10,367 nucleotides of DNA from Gonium pectorale (lineage: Eukaryota; Chlorophyta; Chlorophyceae; Chlamydomonadales; Volvocaceae). Made by a program: the position numbers and the translations under genes. The stretch covers positions 1 through 10,367 of the forward strand of contig LSYV01000632.1 of NCBI GenBank assembly GCA_001584585.1, given 5' to 3'. The number at the start of each line of letters is the position of its first letter. Within the stretch, counting starts at the first letter, position 1. Positions 7,952-10,367 of this stretch are shown piece by piece. The notes beneath the pieces are model-generated. The model was not told where the DNA came from and did not search any database. It saw nothing but the letters and a program-made list of their open reading frames with translations.

Positions 7952-10330
7952 CTGCGGGCTCGGGGTCGGGGTTGGGGTTGGGGTTGGGGTTGGGGTCGGG
8001 GTCGGGAGCCAATCGGCTTGTGTGGCCTGCAACCCCTCTCTGGGGGAGCCTGTAATCTGTCTGCGAGGTGCGCGGGCGCCGGGCGGGGACCCCTCACCCA
8101 CTAACATCCCATGTCCGCTTCCCGACATCCGGTACCCGGCAGCGCGCCCTCACCACGCACCCCGAACCTGGTCCCGCTGCTTCAGCTTGTCAGCTGACAC
8201 AATGAAACAGCTGCACAGGTCGGATACAATGGGCGACTGGGCCTTGCCCAGCCATCCCCTCACGTGTGGCCCCGGCATCCCCCCATGGCCCCGGCATCCC
8301 CCCAGGGGTCAGGGACCACCCGCGCACGGCTTCCGCAGCGCCCACGGCCCCGTGCACGGTTTCCATCGTCGTCAAACTGTTACAACGTGAAACGCTGTAG
8401 CACGACACCATCCGAAGCTAGCGTTTTTGGAGGGCTAAACACCCTACAACAAAAGTACCTAGAGGGGACAACAAAAGTACCTAGAGGGGGAGCGCGGACA
8501 GGACGGGTGCAGCTAGGCCACGTCCCCCTCTCAAAGTGGCACAACTTTCCCGCATCTCCCACATTGCCTTCCCCACCCCACCCCATGCGTTTTGCCCTCC
8601 CCCTCACGCTGGCACCTCTCCCTGGGGCGCCCGTCCCTTTCTCAATCCACAGGCACCTCTCCCTGGGGCGCCCGTCCCTTTCTCAATGCACAGGTGGGTA
8701 TCCAAACAAGGGTAACGATCCGCCGCGATAGCGTTGCGTTGCGCCGTGTTCTGTTGCGAGGCCCGGGGGTTTGGGAGACTAGGAGCATGCTGCACGCGCA
8801 TCACGTCACCATACTGGCTGCGCGTTTCGTCAGCGAGACAGACTTTCAGAGCAATAGACTACGTACTGACTACTGTCCACAACAACGACAAGCCCGCCCC
8901 AAGACCGTCGCCGCCTCTCCGACCTCAACCTCGCCACCTCGGTATGGGCGCCTCGGACGCTGGCGTTACGCCGGCACACCGGACGCTTTCCCCAGTCAAC
9001 AACGCAACGCCCTCGGACTGTTTATTCCACCCCACCCCACCGGCGGGACGCTGTCCTCCCTCTCACCGTAGTAGAAGAGCCGGAAGGCGGATAGGATGGG
9101 CGCCGCGGTCATGAATACCAGCTGGTTGGCGATGGGCGCCCCCAGGAACAGCAGCACGTTGGACCAGGCGGCGATCTTGACGAATTGCAGCGGTGTCATG
9201 TACGACAGCATGAACCTGTACGGCAGCACGAGAGCACGGGGAAGACGGAGCGCTGGGTTTCACGGTCAGGCGGAGCAGGGCGAGGCGGGGTCGACCGCGT
9301 GAGTTTTCTAGACGGTGGTAAGGGAGCCACCGGCAGGGGCGAGCAGGCGAGACGAGCAAGCGTTGCGTAGATCCGGCCAAATGGCGTGAGCTGCAGGGCA
9401 GCTCGCAATCGTGCTTGGTCCCTCGCACCCTCGCACCTCCTTCTTGCGCAGGCTCCCGCCACGCTGCCGTTGCAACGCTCCCTGCGTGCTCCCAACCACC
9501 CAGCCACCCCCACGCGGGCACCCAATCCGCAGCGACCCGCGGGTCCAGCACACGCCCGCCAGCCGCCACCGGCACTCACTGTCCGAACCAGACGGCAATG
9601 TTGGGGTTGCCGTGGTGGAAGTCGGGGTCCACGTTTGGGATGCCCGTGTGGTTGTGGTGCTCCCAGTGCCTGGCGGGAGGGGCAGGAGGGGGAGGAGGAG
9701 GAGGGGGAGGGGGAGAAGGAGGGCGACGGCAGGAGCAGCTTCGAATGTGAGCAACAGCAGAGGCCCGCAGCTGTCAGCCCCCTTGTGCGTCGCGTGCCGA
9801 GCTGCATGGACCGCCTCACTGTCCGTCAGGCAAATCGCCCTACACACACAAGCTCCGCCATCGGAACCAGCAAGTCGGCGGACGGCATTGCTGCCAGCAC
9901 CCCGTTATCCCCCCCGGGGAGTTCCAAAGTGCCGCTGCGACTTTCGGTGCTTCAGCGGACGGTCCTTCCCCCATCCCAATCCCCACCTCCCACGGCACGG
10001 CACGGACCCCCGGACGCCGCTCCACCCGCCCAACTTGCGGTGCAGCGCCTGGCGGGGTTTCCTCGCTCGCTGCATACATCTCCCGTCAGGACCCTTACGG
10101 CGTGGGGGCGCCCTGCCCACGCGCTCTCTCTTCTCCTTCCCTCATCCCCCTCCCACGCCCCACTCACTCCCTCTTTCCCCCGCGCCCCCTATGCTTCCTC
10201 CCCCTCCCTCTCCCCCTCCCCCACCCGCCCCCTTCCCTCCCCCTCGCAATCCCGCCGCCCACTCACTTGCGGTGCAGCACCGAGTAGTCGAACCAGGCGT
10301 ACAGGCTGATGGCCAGCTGGCCCAGAAAGT
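7434..10330 (-). CDS. BKT: Beta-carotene ketolase (carotenoid 4,4'-oxygenase), C-terminal four exons; 5' part off the window
   Basis: The membrane-bound non-haem di-iron oxygenase family that this gene belongs to adds keto groups at C4/C4' of beta-ionone rings (beta-carotene to echinenone and canthaxanthin; zeaxanthin towards astaxanthin). Exons in transcript order are 10330-10267, 9669-9580, 9215-9067 and 7951-7434: 821 nt, 272 complete residues plus a split Asp and the stop. All junction phases agree (1, 2, 2, 1). Diagnostic motifs: DFLGQLAISLYAWFDY and LHRK in the first exon; HWEHHNHTG (9642-9668) and DPDFHHGNPN in the second; the hydrophobic APILSAFRLFYYG in the third; LTCYHFDLHWEHHRWPYAPW in the fourth (HWEHH at 7818-7832). 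The first histidine box (HDxxH) must lie upstream. A tail of about 108 Ala/Gly-rich residues follows the core, as I recall for the C. reinhardtii enzyme. No break is seen. Family assignment is very secure; substrate preference is not. Confidence 0.93.
7962..8006. repeat. Telomere-like hexamer repeat (GGGGTT/GGGGTC)n
   Basis: On the + strand the units run GGGGTC, four GGGGTT, two GGGGTC, then GGG: seven hexamers plus three bases. On the ketolase coding strand it is C-rich and lies 8 bases upstream of the last acceptor AG, so it serves as the polypyrimidine tract. The GGGGTT unit matches the Tetrahymena-type telomere unit and could form a G-quadruplex on the + strand. Confidence 0.95.
8267..8304. 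repeat. Exact tandem duplication, 19-bp unit x2
   Basis: Bases 8267-8285 and 8286-8304 are identical; the unit begins TGGCCCC and ends in a C run plus A. It lies in the last ketolase intron. Confidence 0.92.
8380..8384 (-). promoter_or_regulatory. Intronic TGTAA, possible premature poly(A) site
   Basis: TTACA on the + strand is TGTAA in the sense of the ketolase transcript, inside the last intron. Use of it would end the message before the exon with the third histidine box. Nothing else shows it is used; a 5-base motif can occur by chance. Confidence 0.2.
8446..8489. repeat. Exact tandem duplication, 22-bp unit x2
   Basis: Bases 8446-8467 and 8468-8489 are identical; the unit begins ACAACAAAAG and ends in AGAGGGG. 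It is AT-richer than its surroundings and lies in the last ketolase intron. Confidence 0.92.
8611..8692. repeat. Tandem duplication, 41-bp unit x2, one mismatch
   Basis: Bases 8611-8651 and 8652-8692 differ only at one position near the end of the unit (CAATCCACA versus CAATGCACA). The unit starts GGCACCTCTCCCTGGGG. It lies in the last ketolase intron. Confidence 0.92.
9067..9215 (-). CDS. BKT: BKT exon with membrane helices
   Basis: The acceptor CCGTACAG ends at 9216 and the donor GTGAGA starts at 9066. The exon encodes FMLSYMTPLQFVKIAAWSNV, then a strongly hydrophobic stretch through LGAPIANQLVFM to APILSAFRLFYYG, matching the family's paired transmembrane helices. It ends one base into the Gly codon, completed by GC at 7951-7950. 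Confidence 0.92.
9216..9579 (-). other. BKT: BKT intron (364 nt, phase 2)
   Basis: The donor is ACA|GTGAGT and the acceptor is GCCGTACAG. It interrupts the Gln codon between VWFG and FMLSYM. No repeat or nested element was noticed. Antisense open frames through it are shadows. Confidence 0.88.
9580..9669 (-). CDS. BKT: BKT exon with the HxxHHxH histidine box
   Basis: The acceptor CCCGCCAG ends at 9670 and the donor GTGAGT covers 9579-9574. The first base completes Lys, then HWEHHNHTGIPNVDPDFHHG continues into NPNIAVWFG, and the exon ends CA, completed to Gln by the next exon. The His residues of HWEHHNH are expected iron ligands, by family knowledge. DPDFHHGNP has His where the algal homologues I recall have Arg. 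Confidence 0.92.
9674..9723. repeat. GGA-rich polypurine tract (intron polypyrimidine tract on the - strand)
   Basis: About 50 bases are nearly all G and A on the + strand (repeats of GGAGG, GGGGGA) and end four bases from the acceptor AG of the - strand intron. It is low-complexity sequence typical of splice-site upstream regions. Confidence 0.8.
10124..10249. repeat. Polypyrimidine low-complexity tract, G-rich in the ketolase pre-mRNA
   Basis: About 125 bases are nearly all C and T on the + strand, with CCCCCTCCC-type runs. On the ketolase transcript this is a G-run-rich segment beginning roughly 15 bases inside the intron after the donor. It could form RNA G-quadruplexes near the 5' splice site. 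Confidence 0.75.
10267..10330 (-). CDS. BKT: BKT exon (first in window)
   Basis: The acceptor CGCTGCAG ends at 10331 and the donor GTGAGT covers 10266-10261. The exon enters after the first base of an Asp codon, reads DFLGQLAISLYAWFDYSVLH then R, and ends with AA, the first two bases of Lys. The segment is a membrane-helix region leading into the second histidine box. Confidence 0.88.
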
Positions 10331-10367
10331 CTGCAGCGCTCGCGGTACAGGGGCGGGTGGGGCGGGG
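10331..10367 (-). other. BKT: 3' end of a further BKT intron, runs off the window
   Basis: A C-rich stretch and GCGAGCGCTGCAG precede the exon start at 10330. The intron is phase 1 (it interrupts an Asp codon). The donor and the exon with the first histidine box lie beyond the edge. Confidence 0.7.

Larger units (their letters stand above)
7952..9066 (-). other. BKT: Last BKT intron (1115 nt), repeat-rich
   Basis: A phase-1 intron between FYYG codon parts, with donor GTGAGA and acceptor CCCGCAG. It holds a (CCCCAA/CCCCGA)n tract next to the acceptor, three short tandem duplications (8267-8304, 8446-8489, 8611-8692) and a sense-strand TGTAA (complement of 8380-8384). No nested gene is supported. 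Confidence 0.88.
9670..10266 (-). other. BKT: BKT intron (597 nt, phase 2) with purine/pyrimidine tracts at both ends
   Basis: The donor is CAA|GTGAGT and the acceptor is CCCGCCAG. Near the acceptor a long CCT/CTCC tract (complement of about 9674-9723) is the polypyrimidine tract. Near the donor the transcript is almost pure G/A (complement of about 10124-10249), with many runs of three to five G. No gene is seen inside. Confidence 0.85.

Noticed and set aside
7962..8006. Interstitial telomere or chromosome end
   Set aside because: There are only seven hexamers, the unit is not the TTTTAGGG type expected for these algae, and it sits inside a well-defined intron.
7434..8012. Separate 192-residue protein starting at the ATG at 8012 with a Pro-Asn repeat
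   Set aside because: The ATG lies in the intron. The ketolase frame and phase join precisely at 7951, so the repeat is intronic.

Overview
The window looks like nuclear DNA of a volvocine green alga (a Chlamydomonas/Volvox relative). It is GC-rich, its genes are split by GT-AG introns, codon third positions are strongly G/C, coding stretches carry long Ala/Gly low-complexity inserts, and gene ends use TGTAA, the green-algal poly(A) signal. There are no bacterial operons, ribosome binding sites, CRISPR arrays or recognisable transposase genes. The species cannot be named. The ketolase differs at several positions from the C. reinhardtii protein as I remember it, so a relative is more likely than C. 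reinhardtii itself.

Two protein-coding loci converge tail to tail. On the + strand (about 1-4715, 3' UTR perhaps to about 6615) is an unrecognised leucine-rich-repeat-like protein. Its secure part is two exons, 2061-3900 and 4179-4715, joined by a phase-0 intron. A coding exon at 268-389/393 either belongs to the same gene, through a 1671-nt phase-2 intron (390-2060), or is the last exon of a separate upstream gene ending with TAA at 391-393. Phase, codon use and the lack of any sense TGTAA between 394 and 2060 favour a single gene.

On the - strand (7434 to beyond the right edge) are the last four exons of a beta-carotene ketolase gene (BKT, astaxanthin/canthaxanthin synthesis): 10330-10267, 9669-9580, 9215-9067 and 7951-7434. 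All junction phases agree. Two of the histidine clusters of the active site are intact, and an Ala/Gly-rich tail of about 108 residues follows the catalytic core. The N-terminal exons lie outside the window.

The 4716-7433 stretch between the stop codons holds no convincing gene. It contains a probable very long 3' UTR, a 10-bp minisatellite (5071-5136), several hairpins, a two-way poly(A) motif (TGTAACATTTACA, 6595-6607) and the ketolase poly(A) signal (7236-7240). The 1115-nt last intron of the ketolase gene is rich in short tandem duplications and ends in a telomere-like (CCCCAA)n tract that serves as its polypyrimidine tract.

The two genes share no evident pathway; they are simply convergent neighbours. 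I found no clear novel system. The most interesting items are the structural oddities of the ketolase gene and the unresolved LRR gene model.
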